This document shows positions 1-11,109 of a stretch of 64,000 nucleotides of DNA, in pieces. Position 1 is the stretch's first letter; each line of letters opens with the position of its first letter. The DNA is from Linnemannia schmuckeri (taxonomy: Eukaryota; Mortierellomycota; Mortierellomycetes; Mortierellales; Mortierellaceae). The stretch is taken from assembly GCA_029449235.1 (NCBI GenBank), contig JANATG010000002.1, positions 180,001 through 244,000 of the forward strand, written 5' to 3'. The notes beneath the pieces are model-generated. The model was not told the DNA's origin. It saw nothing but the letters and a program-made list of their open reading frames with translations, and did no database searches. Made by a program: the position numbers and the translations under genes.

Positions 1-1598
1 GAGGGAAAGAAAAGTGGGAAAGGAGCGAGCGAGCATGCGAGGGAAGGGAAGGTGAGAAGGAAGGGAGCGAGGAAAGAGATGGACGGAGGGAGAGCAAGAT
101 TGGACACGAGGCGTGAAGACAAAGCGGGGGATGGAGGGACAGAGAACGCAACGTGTAAACAAACAAACAAAGGAGAAAAATAGGGGTTTTCACTCTACAT
201 CTATTTTGCGCCATGGTCTCCTTAGTCTTCATCTTTTTGTTTGGATTCAATGGACATGGATATGTGGGAACAATGACCCTTTCACTCGGGATTACTGAGG
301 GAGTGAAAGGATTTTTGTCTTTCATTCTTCTCTTCATTGGCCTTTTCTCTGTCTCTCTTGTTTGCAAAAGCAATGTTCGCAATTCATTGTTTGAAAATTG
401 CCCTTGCGCCGCGGACATGAATGCAGGAAAAGAAAGAGCATTAGGCCTGAAGGTGGATCATTGTCATCATCCACGGCTCTCAAATTTTGTATTCCTTCCT
501 TTTGCCTTTTGTCTCTCCTCGTCTTTTTTTTTTTTTTTCTTTTTTTTTTTTTTTCCTTTCCCTTCTTCTTCCTCGGAGATTGAATAAAGGACAACAACAA
601 CAACAGTAACAACAGCCATACTTTGTTAGCTCCAGTGTTTGATTACGAGTCATTGTCCAAGTCCACCCCCCAAACCCAGGACCGGGGATATTTCGTCGTT
701 TTCGGACTGAATGCTATCTCAAGCAAGTTAGCATTGATATAGAAAAAGAAGTAACGGGCGGTTGAAGAGACGGTTAGGGGATGTTGAAAAGCAGTAACAA
801 TGCAAGTCATCTCTTCTTGCTCTGAGGGAACGAGAAAGGACAGAAGGGAGTAAGAAGAAGAGTGTATTAGGGGCAAAAGAGAGAGAGAAAGAGGGAGACA
901 AATAAACAAAAAGAGATGGAATTTTATCTTTTTTGGCTCGTTTCTCTCGTGATTGACTGATTGATTGTCTTTGTATTGGACTTAGTGTCAGAGTGAGTGA
1001 GTGAGTGAGTGACTGAGAAGTTAGACCTAATCCTCCGACGACATCACTCATGGTATATAAATTGTTGCGGACTGCTGTTGAAGAGAACAATGAGAGAACA
1101 GGACAGCACAGGACAGGGTGCGCCTCTTTATTGTTTCGATCTCTTTTCTGTTTAGTGCTGTTCAGCCATGAAGAACAAAAAAGGGAAAAGAAAAAAAAGG
1201 CGCGCCCCTCTCCCCCACTCCCTCACATCACTGACTGACTGACAGGCAAACAAAGCCAAACAAAATCCATATATTACAGAACAACAAGAATGAAGAGAGA
1301 CAATCAACCCATCTCTCCCCTCCCCCCCCCCTTTTTTTTTATTTTCCATTGTTGTCTCTTTGTCTCCCTACTTCCTTCTTCCTTTTTTCCCTTTTTCTTT
1401 GCTCCCTTTCCTTTCTTGCTCTCTCGTCTTTCTCCATCGTCCATCTTTTCTCGTCTTGCCTTTCCCTTGCTCGTTCTTTTCTTCTTCTTACTCACACTCA
1501 TCCCATTCTCCTTTCCACCTCGCAACACGCATACACACACTCACTTACATATACATCCATAAATACACACGTATACATTCCCCTCTCCTTTTACAATC
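1..1598. other. Upstream non-coding region of the HMG-box gene
   Basis: No convincing gene is seen here. The first ~110 bases are G/A-rich. There is a T-rich run at about 523-554, a short GAGT tetranucleotide tract at about 991-1016, and from about 1325 to 1598 an almost pure pyrimidine stretch that leads directly into the ATG at 1599. CT-rich leaders of this kind recur before several genes in the window (4680-4814, 46640-47009, 62290-63636), so this is probably the core promoter and 5' leader of the HMG gene. The short open frames are low-complexity and are not supported as genes. Confidence 0.6.
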
Positions 1599-4169
1599 AT
1601 GTCCCCTTCCTCCCCTACATTGTCATCACCTCTACCGAACCTTCCTCCCCCCTCCTCACAACATTGTCAACAACAACAACACGACACGACCCCATCACCG
1701 CCACCACAGCAACAACAGCAACAACAGCAACGACAACAGTACACTTCGTCACTCTCACCACGTTCATCACCGCGTCTTCCTTGGGAGGATTCCTCACCCG
1801 TGCTCCCTCATGACTATAAGCGTAATCACAACTACAGCTACAACAGCTACAAAAACGAGAACAGACCCCGTTCACCCTACCGCGACAACTATAACGACTA
1901 TAACAACAAAGAAGAGTCGTTCTCGGCCACTCCTCACGACCACAACAGACGACGGTTCTCTGCAGCAACCCACGCACCGCACTTTTACCCAGATTCAAAC
2001 CTGTCTCGTCCAAACTCACCCAGACAACAATCGCCGCCACCACCAACACCATATTACCGTCGAGACTCAGCACACCCATCCCGTAGATCCATGTCCCCAA
2101 CAGGTACAGGAGCAGGTGGAATAACAGGAGGACCAGCTTCAGACGCATCATCACAGCGATACTATCCGCCATCGTCTTCAGAGCCTTGCCGTGAATTATG
2201 CTGCGTGGATACAACGCGCGCACCATACCATATACACTCATCGCCGTCGTCGTCTTCATATGCTGTATACTCTCCCTCGGGTTCTTCTCGAGCGCACTAT
2301 TACCCCTCAGAGTCGTCGCGTGGCGCACCATACTCTCCTGATTCGCCTCATACACCAGCCTTTTCTCCGTCGTTGCATTCATCGTCGTCGTCACCGTCGT
2401 CCTCAACGTCGCCTTACACGCCGACGCCCTCACCCGCGACGACGCACAACCCGCATCAGAGAGTCATTTTTCATGACTCGTCTCGAAAAGGCATTTCCAA
2501 CGCCTCTAACAGTGTCAACAACGACGACGAACGGATGGGGGTTGACCAGCAGGAAGACCCTGTCGATTACCAAAACTCATCAAAGACGACGAACGCAAAG
2601 ACCGTTGCCAAACCATTCAAGATCCCTCGGCCAGCGAACTCGTTCATGTTGTATCGCGCCGAGAATGGCAAAAAGTATCCAGGACTGGTCGCCACAGAGC
2701 TGTCGGCAAAGCTGGGTGAGGCATGGAGAAAGGAACCGCAGGACGTTCGGGATCGGTACGAGGAAATGGCAGAACAGGCTAAAAGGGATCATGCTCTAAA
2801 GTATCCCGATTACAAGTTTGCCCCCGTCAAGCGTGGCACAGGCAAACGGGCGCTCAAGTTGGCAGCGGAGGCTATTGCGAACGAGATGGCCGAAATGGAT
2901 GCTGCTGCACTGCTTATCTCGATGGCGTCCATGGCTCCCGCCCCCTCTCCCTCAGGCAGTCGCGACCGTGATCAGAGACACTACGTACCCATCAGTCGAG
3001 CGCATTCTACATCAGTGTCTGCCACAGGGATCCGATCCAGGGCACAACGTCCATTCAAGGTAGCGAGCCTCAACAAATCGAATGTGCCGATCATCAACGA
3101 CGCGAATGTATCCACACCAAGCATATCAAGTGTATCATTGTCCAACAACAACAACAGCAGCAGCAGCCACAACAGCACGGAAATAGCCAATAACAGCAGC
3201 AACAACGGCAACGAGGGAACAGAAGCATCGGTCAATAATACGAGTGTAGCGTCGCAGCAGCAGCAGGGCAGTCGAGCGTATCCTCAATTGTCCCCTCCGC
3301 TAATCCTGTTTCGCGAGGCGCTTGCAAGAAGGTCTCCCCAACTTGCGTCTTCGTTGGTAGCCCAAATAGTGATCAACGTCTGGTTCGGAGTGACCGAAGA
3401 GCTTCGGGAGCGGTACGAGATCATGGCCGAGAGCGACCCGCGGTTCAAGGACAAGTCCAACTACATCAACCACTCGCAAATCAGTGGCACCCCTACCACC
3501 GCGTCCGAGGCCATGATGGCGAACCAGATCGCACAGCTTCTCAAGAAGGCGGCCGCTGGTGAGCAGCTGATCTTGCCCCATTCCAACAAGCGCAAGGGGA
3601 CCGCCAACGCTCCTGGCGGACTTTCACCAGCCTCCAAACTTGCAAGGATCGCGCCTGCCCCCTTTTCTCCACCTACCGACCCTGCTTCTGCATCTGCTCC
3701 TGCCCGTGCTCCTGCCACTGACCCTCCCCAGGATGTTCCTATCCCTGCATCTGCATCTCCAATTCCTCCTACCCCGCCTCCTCTGTCTCCGTCTCCTATT
3801 CCTGAGGCGACCCCTATTGTCTCCGCCAAGGTTAGCAATCGTAGACCCAGTCCTAGTCCTTTTCTTGTCGAGGCTGCCTCTGCCTCTTTTCCAGACAAGA
3901 TGGCCACCGTCCCCTCAGGGAATGATCTCGCGACTGCCGCTGTGGTCCCGATGCCCATGACCAACCCGAATAAGCGTCAGACTAGAGCTTCCGCGGCTCC
4001 CATCTCCGTGGCAGATTATTCACCTTCGACTTCAGTAGCGTCGTCTACTTCGACTACAAAGGCACCAAAGGTCAAGAAGGTTAGAGTGGAACAGAAGGCT
4101 GATGAGAAGGTGACACCTGCCAACCGCCCTATCCGTCGCATCACTCGTCCCCCGAGGTACTCTGCCTAG
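1599..4169 (+). CDS. HMG-box (MATA_HMG-type) DNA-binding protein with second degenerate HMG-like region
   Basis: Intronless 856-residue protein, expected to act in the nucleus as a sequence-specific or architectural transcription factor. Residues 1-335 are disordered and rich in Ser, Pro, Tyr, Gln and His. A clear HMG box lies at about 341-410: it opens with IPRPANSFMLYR, carries the core Trp in GEAWR and ends near YPDYKFAP, the pattern of fungal mating-type/Ste11-like boxes. A second stretch at about 565-624 (LILFREALARRSP ... VWFGVTEELRERYEIMAES) aligns by eye with the same box but lacks the basic N-terminal arm, so it is probably a decayed second box. The tail is Pro/Ala-rich and ends in a basic segment (RPIRRITRPPRYSA) that may be a nuclear signal. 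The ATG at 1599 is the first after the pyrimidine leader. Neighbours do not look like a Mucoromycota sex locus (no TPT or RNA helicase gene seen), so a mating-type role is not claimed. Confidence 0.85.
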   Translation: MSPSSPTLSSPLPNLPPPSSQHCQQQQHDTTPSPPPQQQQQQQQRQQYTSSLSPRSSPRLPWEDSSPVLPHDYKRNHNYSYNSYKNENRPRSPYRDNYNDYNNKEESFSATPHDHNRRRFSAATHAPHFYPDSNLSRPNSPRQQSPPPPTPYYRRDSAHPSRRSMSPTGTGAGGITGGPASDASSQRYYPPSSSEPCRELCCVDTTRAPYHIHSSPSSSSYAVYSPSGSSRAHYYPSESSRGAPYSPDSPHTPAFSPSLHSSSSSPSSSTSPYTPTPSPATTHNPHQRVIFHDSSRKGISNASNSVNNDDERMGVDQQEDPVDYQNSSKTTNAKTVAKPFKIPRPANSFMLYRAENGKKYPGLVATELSAKLGEAWRKEPQDVRDRYEEMAEQAKRDHALKYPDYKFAPVKRGTGKRALKLAAEAIANEMAEMDAAALLISMASMAPAPSPSGSRDRDQRHYVPISRAHSTSVSATGIRSRAQRPFKVASLNKSNVPIINDANVSTPSISSVSLSNNNNSSSSHNSTEIANNSSNNGNEGTEASVNNTSVASQQQQGSRAYPQLSPPLILFREALARRSPQLASSLVAQIVINVWFGVTEELRERYEIMAESDPRFKDKSNYINHSQISGTPTTASEAMMANQIAQLLKKAAAGEQLILPHSNKRKGTANAPGGLSPASKLARIAPAPFSPPTDPASASAPARAPATDPPQDVPIPASASPIPPTPPPLSPSPIPEATPIVSAKVSNRRPSPSPFLVEAASASFPDKMATVPSGNDLATAAVVPMPMTNPNKRQTRASAAPISVADYSPSTSVASSTSTTKAPKVKKVRVEQKADEKVTPANRPIRRITRPPRYSA

Positions 4170-4814
4170 GTCGCAGGTATCATGTATAGTAACAGCACTC
4201 TTTTTTTTTACATTGTGCAAAAATAAACTAAAAGGTCCTCTAGTTGGGCGAAGTGAATCCATTTCTTTTTTGAGTCAGGATTACAATGATGTCTTTTGTT
4301 CTTTTCATCTTTAACATAGAGGTATGCGTCTATGTTGCGAATGTGTATATATCTACCCCTGATGAATCTCCCACGGTCGTTTCTGTGTATCCACGAAATA
4401 AAAATCCATGCCGCCGTCTGTTGTGTGTTCCCTCTTCCTCCTCCTCCCCCAACGAATCCAAAAAAGCAAAAAGTGAGCAAAATGCGTCTGAATCGCCCTT
4501 TGCCTGCTCGTCCTTTTTATTTATCTTGTTTTTGTGTGCCTAATGGGGAAACGATGCCCGCCTTTGAAAATCAACGCCATGTATCGACGACTGTGCTCAT
4601 TGACGTGATCGATCCACTTTTTGTACCTGCCTCATTCTTGAACCCTTCTATTGAACACTCTCTTTCTACGTTCCATTCTTTTTAATTTTCTTCTTTTCTT
4701 TCTTTCTTTCTTTCTTCACGCAACACCAACACCTCTCCTTTCCTCCTTCCCACCTCGTCTTCAACACACACACCCTTTCCCTTTATCTGCCTCCTCTCTC
4801 CCAAAAGAAAAAAA
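4170..4814. other. Intergenic: HMG-gene 3' end and aminoacylase promoter
   Basis: Contains an AATAAA-type signal near 4220 and an AAATAAAAAT stretch near 4398 that could serve polyadenylation of the upstream gene. From about 4670 to 4800 it becomes a CT-rich leader (TTTC repeats near 4692-4715) running to the ATG at 4815. No gene is supported. Confidence 0.5.
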
Positions 4815-7351
4815 ATGTCGCCACACGCACAAAACACCAATGAGCATCCAGCTGTGACCCGATTCCGCGAATACCTCCGCATCGACACCCGTCAACCGAC
4901 TCCCGACTATGCCGGCTCGACAGCCTTCCTCATCCGCCAGGCTCAAGAGATTGACATGCCCTACCGCGTCGTCGAGGTACATTTCCTTTTCCATTCATCG
5001 AGGAGAGTCGATGGAATGTACTTGGCATCTAACAGGGACACACAGACGATGCAGAGAAAAACAGCGATGCAAAGAAGGGCATAAAAAAGGTGATGCAGTT
5101 GGTGCTTGTTCTTTTTTGCTGCTTGTTGTTACTTATATCTTTTCCATCTTCACCTCTAATACGTACTAAATAGTGCGTGAAGGGAAAGCCAACAGTGATT
5201 ATGACTTTCGAGGGACAGGACCCTTCCCTGCCAGCACTGCTGTTGAACAGTCACACGGATGTGGTCCCTGTCTTCCCCGAGAAGTGGACCCAGGACCCCA
5301 TGGGCGCCAATAAAGTCGATGGGTTCATCTATGCCCGTGGATCTCAGGACATGAAGTGTGTCGGCATGAGGTACTTTCAACGGACGAGCAGAGGGAGGGA
5401 GGAAAGGACGAGTGCTTGTGTGGTTCAGTTGTAATTGTTTTTGCTATCCTCTAATTGCTCTCTTGTTGTTGTCGCTGATGTTGATATCTGTATAGCTACT
5501 TGGAGGTTCTTCGTCGATACCGCAAGGAGGGCAAGAAGCCCCTCCGAACCATCCACCTCACTTGGGTCCCAGGCAAGTTTCACTCAACCCGTCTTTAACT
5601 TTCAACTCCTTTCCTACGCTTTATCGTGAAAGGGTCGCACACACCCGTCTCAGTTTTATGGAAAGCAAAAATGGAGCAGACGAACAGACAACAACGAGAA
5701 CGCCTTGTGGACCAAATGGAGCTACGGAGCATCTTCTGGACTAGAGGGAGTTACTTAGCCGACCAAGGCTGAACAGGACACCGGGAGAAAGTTCAAGAGA
5801 GAGATGGACTAATGCATGCACGCCATTATGGAAGGACGGACGGACGGGATACATTAAGGTGACCAATTGGAGGATGGGAATGGACTCAACGTCCCTTTTG
5901 TATGTCTACATGTTATGAGCGGCGCATTGTCTCGCTGCGAAGCAAGTGGGGCAGAGATGGATGGGAAGCGCTAGTTTAGTGGTTTTTTCCACGGTCAAAT
6001 TTTTTAATCCATTTGGACTTCGGACTATGATTTGACATCATTTTCCGCCTTAAATCGGAAGGACGCAAACGCGCGATTTTTACTCCTCCGGAACTACTTT
6101 TTTCACACACTAACCTTGTTTAACATTTTGCATGCAACAAACAAACAACAGAGGAGGAGGTCGGAGGTGTCGAGGGCATGAAGCTGCTGGTCCACCACGA
6201 AGAGTTCAAGCGCCTCAATGTCGCATTCGCCCTCGATGAAGGAATCGCATCCCCCAAGAATGCGCTCAAGGTCTTTTATGGCGAGCGGATGCCCTGGTGG
6301 ATCAAGATCACCGCCACTGGCCCTACAGGACATGGATCACAATTCATCCAGGATACTGCCCCCACTAAATTGCTGAAGGTCATTGAGAAGTTTATGAACC
6401 TCCGCAACGAGCAGGAGAGGTTGCTTGAGGTGGGCTTGCACCATAATGGGCAGAGATATACTTTAGGCGATGTTACCACCATCAACCTCACCTTCCTGCA
6501 GGTACGTTTTTGTAGTTGTTTTTTGTTTTTGAAAGGACTGGGGAACTGTACAACAACCAATGACATGCCCGCTAACTTGCATATTGTGCTTTTTGGTATT
6601 CATCGATGGTGTAGAGCGGTATTCAGTACAACGTTATTCCTATGGAGGCCACTTGCGGGTTCGATATCCGTGTCAGTCCTTTCTTTGACATGAAAGAGTT
6701 CCAGGCCAAGCTCGAAGGCTTTGTCGCCTCCCAGCCCGGGTAATTATTTACTGCTATTTGGGCGTGGATGCCATTGAATATGGTGGAGACGGAACAAAGG
6801 GCAACAGGATGTGGTCGACGTAAGGGCAACAACAGTACTGACAGAAAGTTCTCATTTGTTTCACAAATCGACCCTTAGAGTAACGATGGAGTTTGTGAAT
6901 GGACACTTTGACAACACGCTGACGGCGATTGACGAGTCCAACATCTGGTGGACAGTGTTCAGCGATGCCTGCAAGGGCATGAACGTTGACTACGAGACCG
7001 AGATCTTCCCTGGTAAGACTATAGTTTTGGACGATAACATAACCCACGCTTTAATTATTTCTCCACTTTTCGCTCAATCTCCTCCCTTCTCATGTCCTTG
7101 GGCTAACGCATGCACCCCTTTATTTGTGGCGGTCAAATCCAATAGCGGCAACGGACTCGCGCTACTTGCGTGAGGTGGGAATCCCCGCATTGGGAGTCTC
7201 GTACCTCAAGAACACGCCCCTCTTGCTCCATGACCATGACGAGCGTATGCACGAGGATATCTTTTTGGAGGGCATTGAGTTCTATAACACCTTGATTACG
7301 AGACTCTCGAACATTACTGCAGCTGAGGTTGAAGCTACTTTGATCAAGTAG
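4815..7351 (+). CDS. ACY1: Aminoacylase-1-like M20 metallopeptidase (N-acyl-L-amino-acid amidohydrolase), seven exons
   Basis: Hydrolyses N-acyl-L-amino acids to the free amino acid and carboxylate; the family is a cytosolic dinuclear-zinc enzyme. Exons by phase and splice signals: 4815-4976, 5174-5370, 5496-5572, 6152-6501, 6615-6739, 6879-7012, 7146-7351, giving 416 residues against about 408 for animal ACY1. M20 landmarks appear in order: HPAV...DTRQP start, NSHTDVVP (metal His, catalytic Asp), YARGSQDMK (bridging Asp), PEEEVGG (catalytic Glu and metal Glu, split by an intron), GPTGHGS (dimerisation-domain His), PAATDSRYLR and the C-terminal HDHDER (metal His). All catalytic positions are intact, so the gene looks functional. 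Intron 3 (5573-6151) begins GCAAGT rather than GT and is 579 nt, much longer than the others. An AATAAA-like signal follows at about 7425. Confidence 0.9.
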
Positions 7352-8830
7352 ATATTTTTGTTTTGAGGACAGGATGTAGGAGGGAGGAGTAAAGGAGTGT
7401 AGATATGCGGTAGAGAAGTGATAGAATAAACTGATACAGAGCGTGTACATATCTTTTATGAATAAAAGCGATGATTGTTTACATTCAGGTGATTCGTATT
7501 ATTCGCCCTTTCTTTATCTATTTGTGGTCCACAAGGATTCCCTTCACGCCTGATACGCCTTTTTTGTTGAATGCATCAGAATGCACGAGTTGTGTCGTAG
7601 AGCGAGGACAGTACTGCTTTGATTTTGGCATTGTCATTTCAGCATTGCGGTTCACTAAAACTGGAAACACGGTGTGATCGAAATGTACGAACATGGTGAT
7701 TTCTCAAGTTCTCGGTGGACGTTTGATCCCGTTTTTCTCATCACCAAACAATCGGTGGAAGGCGGATCCTCAAATCTAAAAAAAGTGGGACGCCCGCGAT
7801 CTCATAGACTTGTTGCGGGTTCCTGTATGTGTTGGTGGAGACTATTTTTCAGTTTTGATCCTTTTCTATTGTCTCACCTAGGGGGAGAGACGATGCCGAA
7901 CGTTCTCGCCATCATCAGCCCTTATGCCCCGCCTTGTGTACAACTTCTTACCGTCGTACTTCTTCCTGCAATATGGGCAGTCGAAAAACCTCTCTCATCT
8001 TCGTAAGAAAAGAACGCTTGCATTTATTTTATATTTCTTACTGCTCGATATTGTTAGGCCTGTCTCCTTTCATCACTCCTGATCTATTTCTATTCCGATT
8101 TTTTTTGGATACAGCATGGGCCACTTGACAACGTGCCGCACATCTTGGTTTTGTTGCCAAGTCCAGGTCATTATACGTATATGTATGCGCTTGGAATCTA
8201 ATCCTTTCTAACTTTTTTTTTGAAGGAGGATACACCAACAGCCGATACCCCCTTTTTAAATTGTTAATTACGACCATTCATGAAAGAAAATGGGACGCGA
8301 GTACCATGATATTTTCAGCTGATTTGGTTTGTTGTTGTTGATCCCAGAGTGCATTACCCAGTACGTGAGCCGTCTCTTCTGTCGTTACATCGAGGAGGCA
8401 AGGAAACAGTTATGGAAATTGCGATACGAGTGCACCGTCAATTGGGACGCGGAGAACAACATCACCTCCAGTAGGAAACAAACACACACAACCAAGGAGC
8501 AGAGGGCACGGTGAGGGTGGAAACAGATATATGGACGGAAACTACGAGAGGACGAGTGTCTGTGCGGACGACCCGTCGTGAAGCACGAGGAACAGCAGTG
8601 CCCAGGCGAGCAGTGCGATACTCGAGTGGCTGATCAAGCAGTCATCGACTCCCTGTTGGGCCTGAGGCGCATGGATATCATGGAGGAGAGGCAATATGGT
8701 TATCAAGGAGGTGGACAATACCTAGACCCCTTGAACACGCCCCAAAAGCAACAAGGATCGTTCGGACTCATGAAGATCGTTCAGGCCCACTGGGGACGGG
8801 CTGACCATTCTCATGTGCGATGTACTTTTT
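7352..8830. other. Intergenic and degenerate DNA at the island's left edge
   Basis: No intact gene is seen. Two stretches look like decayed coding DNA. On the + strand at about 8340-8475 a frame reads ITQYVSRLFCRYIEEARKQL and continues with LWKLRYECTVNWD, which resembles the C-terminal tail seen after the reverse transcriptase of some fungal non-LTR retroelements (weak recollection of family). About 8578-8815 is GC-richer with a coding-like texture but has stops in every frame that looks coding. A possible acceptor-exon pattern near 7880-8000 could not be connected to anything. This stretch marks the change from ordinary gene DNA to the repeat-rich island. Confidence 0.3.
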
Positions 8831-8950
8831 AGTAGTGTTTCTAACCAGTTATTTTTTTGAACAGTTAAAAATTGGTTAATACGTCCTTTGACTGAACAAG
8901 TTAACTGGTCAATTTAAATAACAGGACCGCACAAGTTGACTGGTTAATTG

Positions 8951-9270
8951 TCGAAGGATTGGATGAGCCTGCGTAAGCAGGCGAAATCTAATCTAAGGTA
9001 TATGAAATATACGAAGAATGGGAATAAAGGTGATACGGCCGTGAATTTATTGCCTGCTAGCAAGTTCTAGAGATTTCTATCTAGATTTTTCTAGATTTTT
9101 TTTTTTTTGTATAAATAAAATCCACTGTGTGTGCTACATTCTCCTTGGTCGTTTGATTGCTTGAACTAAAAGGGAGTGGTTGGGCGGGCACCTTTATTCC
9201 CATTCTTCGTATATTTCATATACCTTAGATTAGATTTCGCCTGCTTACGCAGGCTCATCCAATCCTTCGA
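8951..9270. mobile_element. 320-bp MITE with perfect 82-bp terminal inverted repeats
   Basis: Arms 8951-9032 and 9189-9270 are identical inverted copies over all 82 bases (TCGAAGGATTGGATGAGCCT ... ending AATAAAGGTG inward). The element is flanked by a 3-bp direct repeat TTG (8948-8950 and 9271-9273), consistent with a 3-bp target-site duplication. The 156-bp centre is AT-rich with no open frame. The right end cuts the hAT transposase reading frame, so it inserted after the hAT element; the identical arms suggest a young insertion. The superfamily is uncertain; 3-bp duplications occur in PIF/Harbinger and CACTA families, but neither end motif is obvious. Confidence 0.75.
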
Positions 9271-10047
9271 TTGCTCTGTCAATTTAAGGCGGTGATCCAC
9301 CAATAGAGCATGAATCGTAGCTGAGCAAGGTGGTTCGATATTGGGAATGTACGCCTTGACCACTGCGTGAAAGAGGTCTGAGTCCAAAGTGGAGAAGGGT
9401 AGTAGGTCACCAATCAGCCATTCCAAGGTTGCTGTATAAATCTTGTCGCGTTTGTGTTTTGGACCAGACGTCATGGTAAGACTGGTTTGGCGTGATTGTT
9501 TGTCATCAGTTGTTGCACCATTTTTCGTTGATTTAGCCTCCGCGTAAAGCGAGCGATGCTATTTCCTGATGTGGTAGGCCAATGTTGACGGGCCGGATGT
9601 CCTGGCATATTTGTGAGGACAGCCAGGCTGAAGACAAAAAAACTTGTAGACGCGGTGGCCATCTTCAAGTATACGACGAGGTTCAAAGTAGGGCTCCCAG
9701 TCACCTGTGACAATAAATAAAGAAGGGTATCAACACCATGAGTCATTTTTGAGTATAAGATTATATATAAGACTATATGCGGCAAGAGCTGTACCTGGAA
9801 CCTTAAGTATATCATTGGGATCGTTGTTTACTGTCTGGCTGGCAGATGAGCTTGGTGTGATGGATAATAAATCGCTTGTTGTGTCGCTGTAGGTTGATGG
9901 AAGCGTACAACGGAATAGGTCGTCCAGGTTATCATCCAAGGTAAAATGCAAGGCTGCCAATTCTTCGTCAGCTGATTGACGATAGCGAGATATGGAGGAA
10001 GAAGGACCTCCATTGGAGATGTCTTTTGGAGAAGTAGAAGACGCCAT
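9271..10047 (-). pseudogene. hAT transposase N-terminal fragment with broken BED zinc finger
   Basis: Starts MASSTSPKDISNG at 10047. Exon 1 runs to 9795, an intron 9794-9705 has GTACAG/CACAG ends, and exon 2 starts at 9704 continuing in phase as DWEPYFEPRR. A BED-type zinc finger follows (CLQPGCPHKYAR ... LAYHIRK-stop-H): the two Cys and first His are present, but a TAG codon sits just before the last His at about 9556-9558. Downstream the frame resumes with the hAT landmark TATLEWLIGDLLPFSTLDSD and then PNIEPPCSATIHALLVDH before being cut at 9270 by the MITE. The catalytic RNaseH-like domain and C-terminal dimerisation domain are absent. A purine-rich leader (10050-10230, reading A/G on the + strand) lies upstream. 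Confidence 0.75.
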
Positions 10048-10384
10048 TGTGGAAAAAGAAAGGTGAAGGTAAAAGAAAGGTGAACAAAAAAAGGTGAAGG
10101 AAAAATAGAAGAAAAAAAAGAGAGAAAATGGAAGTGGAGGAAAAGAAGCGGAGAAAGAGAAGTGGGGGTGAAGAAAAAGAGAGATGCAGAAGAGAAAAAG
10201 AAAGATGAGGGAAGAACAAAACGAAAGGCGAAAGAGAAAAGGCCAAAATAAATAGGAAGAGGACAGTGATGGCGTGTTTGACCATTCATAATGGTATACA
10301 TGATTAGCCAGTTATTAACCAGTTATTAACCAGTTAACCTAATGGGAGTTTAACTAGCCGTTGTCTTATACAGTTAACCCATGG

Positions 10385-11109
10385 TGTTGCAAAATAAGGT
10401 GGCGGCTAGGCAACGGTGGCGACGCCTTAGATTAGCAGTCATATTCTTGTAGACATAGTATTAGTAATGTGCCAAGCCCTCTTATCTGCTCTTTGTCCTT
10501 TTACACATTACTTCTTGGACGAGAGTAGTACTGACAAGAGTTTCGCTGGCGCGCTGCAGTGTATCGTTTCGTGTGGCTCCTTAGGACACTATTATCACTA
10601 CCCCCGTACCAATTGAGGACTTAACAGCGGTCCTACAACTCTGGCCTTCGACCCTCTCCCTAAGTAACAATGGTTAAGAAAATAAGGCAGTTAACTTAAG
10701 TGGCTTTGAAATTTATCCCTTTTGAACTCCAGTTTCGCCACTCACGTGCAATGAAATATCAAAGTAAATCGGCTACGCCAATATGATTACTCAAAAACAT
10801 CTTGGTGAATATTTCGTGCATGATGTTACTCAGGGAGAGGGTCGAAGGCCAGAGTTGTAGGACCGCTGTTAAGCCCTCAATTGGTACGGGGTAGTGATAG
10901 TAATGTCCTAATGGAACCACACGAAACGATATACTGTAGCGCGCCAACGAAACTCTTGTCAGTATTGCTCTTGTCCAAGAAGTGATGTGTAAAAGGACAA
11001 AGAGCAGACAAGAGGACTGGGCGCACTACTAATACTATGTCTACAAAGAATATGACTGCTAATCTAAGGCATCGCCACCGCTGCCTAGCCACCACCTTAT
11101 TTTGCAACA
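10385..11109. repeat. Imperfect inverted repeat, about 285-bp arms
   Basis: Arm 10385-10668 and arm 10825-11109 are reverse complements with roughly 90% identity by eye; most differences are transitions. The 156-bp centre (10669-10824) contains the left terminal repeat of the Tc1 element beginning at 10716. One arm therefore lies outside that element, in hAT DNA, and the other inside it. Weakly similar sequence (GGGAGAGGGTTCGC ... ATTATAGGAA) recurs near 25612-25690 and 29030-29110, so the arms may belong to a dispersed family. A 285-bp hairpin could form in single-stranded DNA or in a read-through transcript. Confidence 0.8.

Noticed and set aside
1360..2124. 254-residue frame overlapping the HMG gene 5' end
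   Set aside because: It is the pyrimidine-rich leader and another frame of the disordered HMG N-terminus; Ser/Phe/Thr/His composition only.
1599..4169. Calling the HMG gene the mating-type (sexM/sexP) locus
   Set aside because: The usual sex-locus neighbours of Mucoromycota were not seen and HMG genes are numerous in these fungi.
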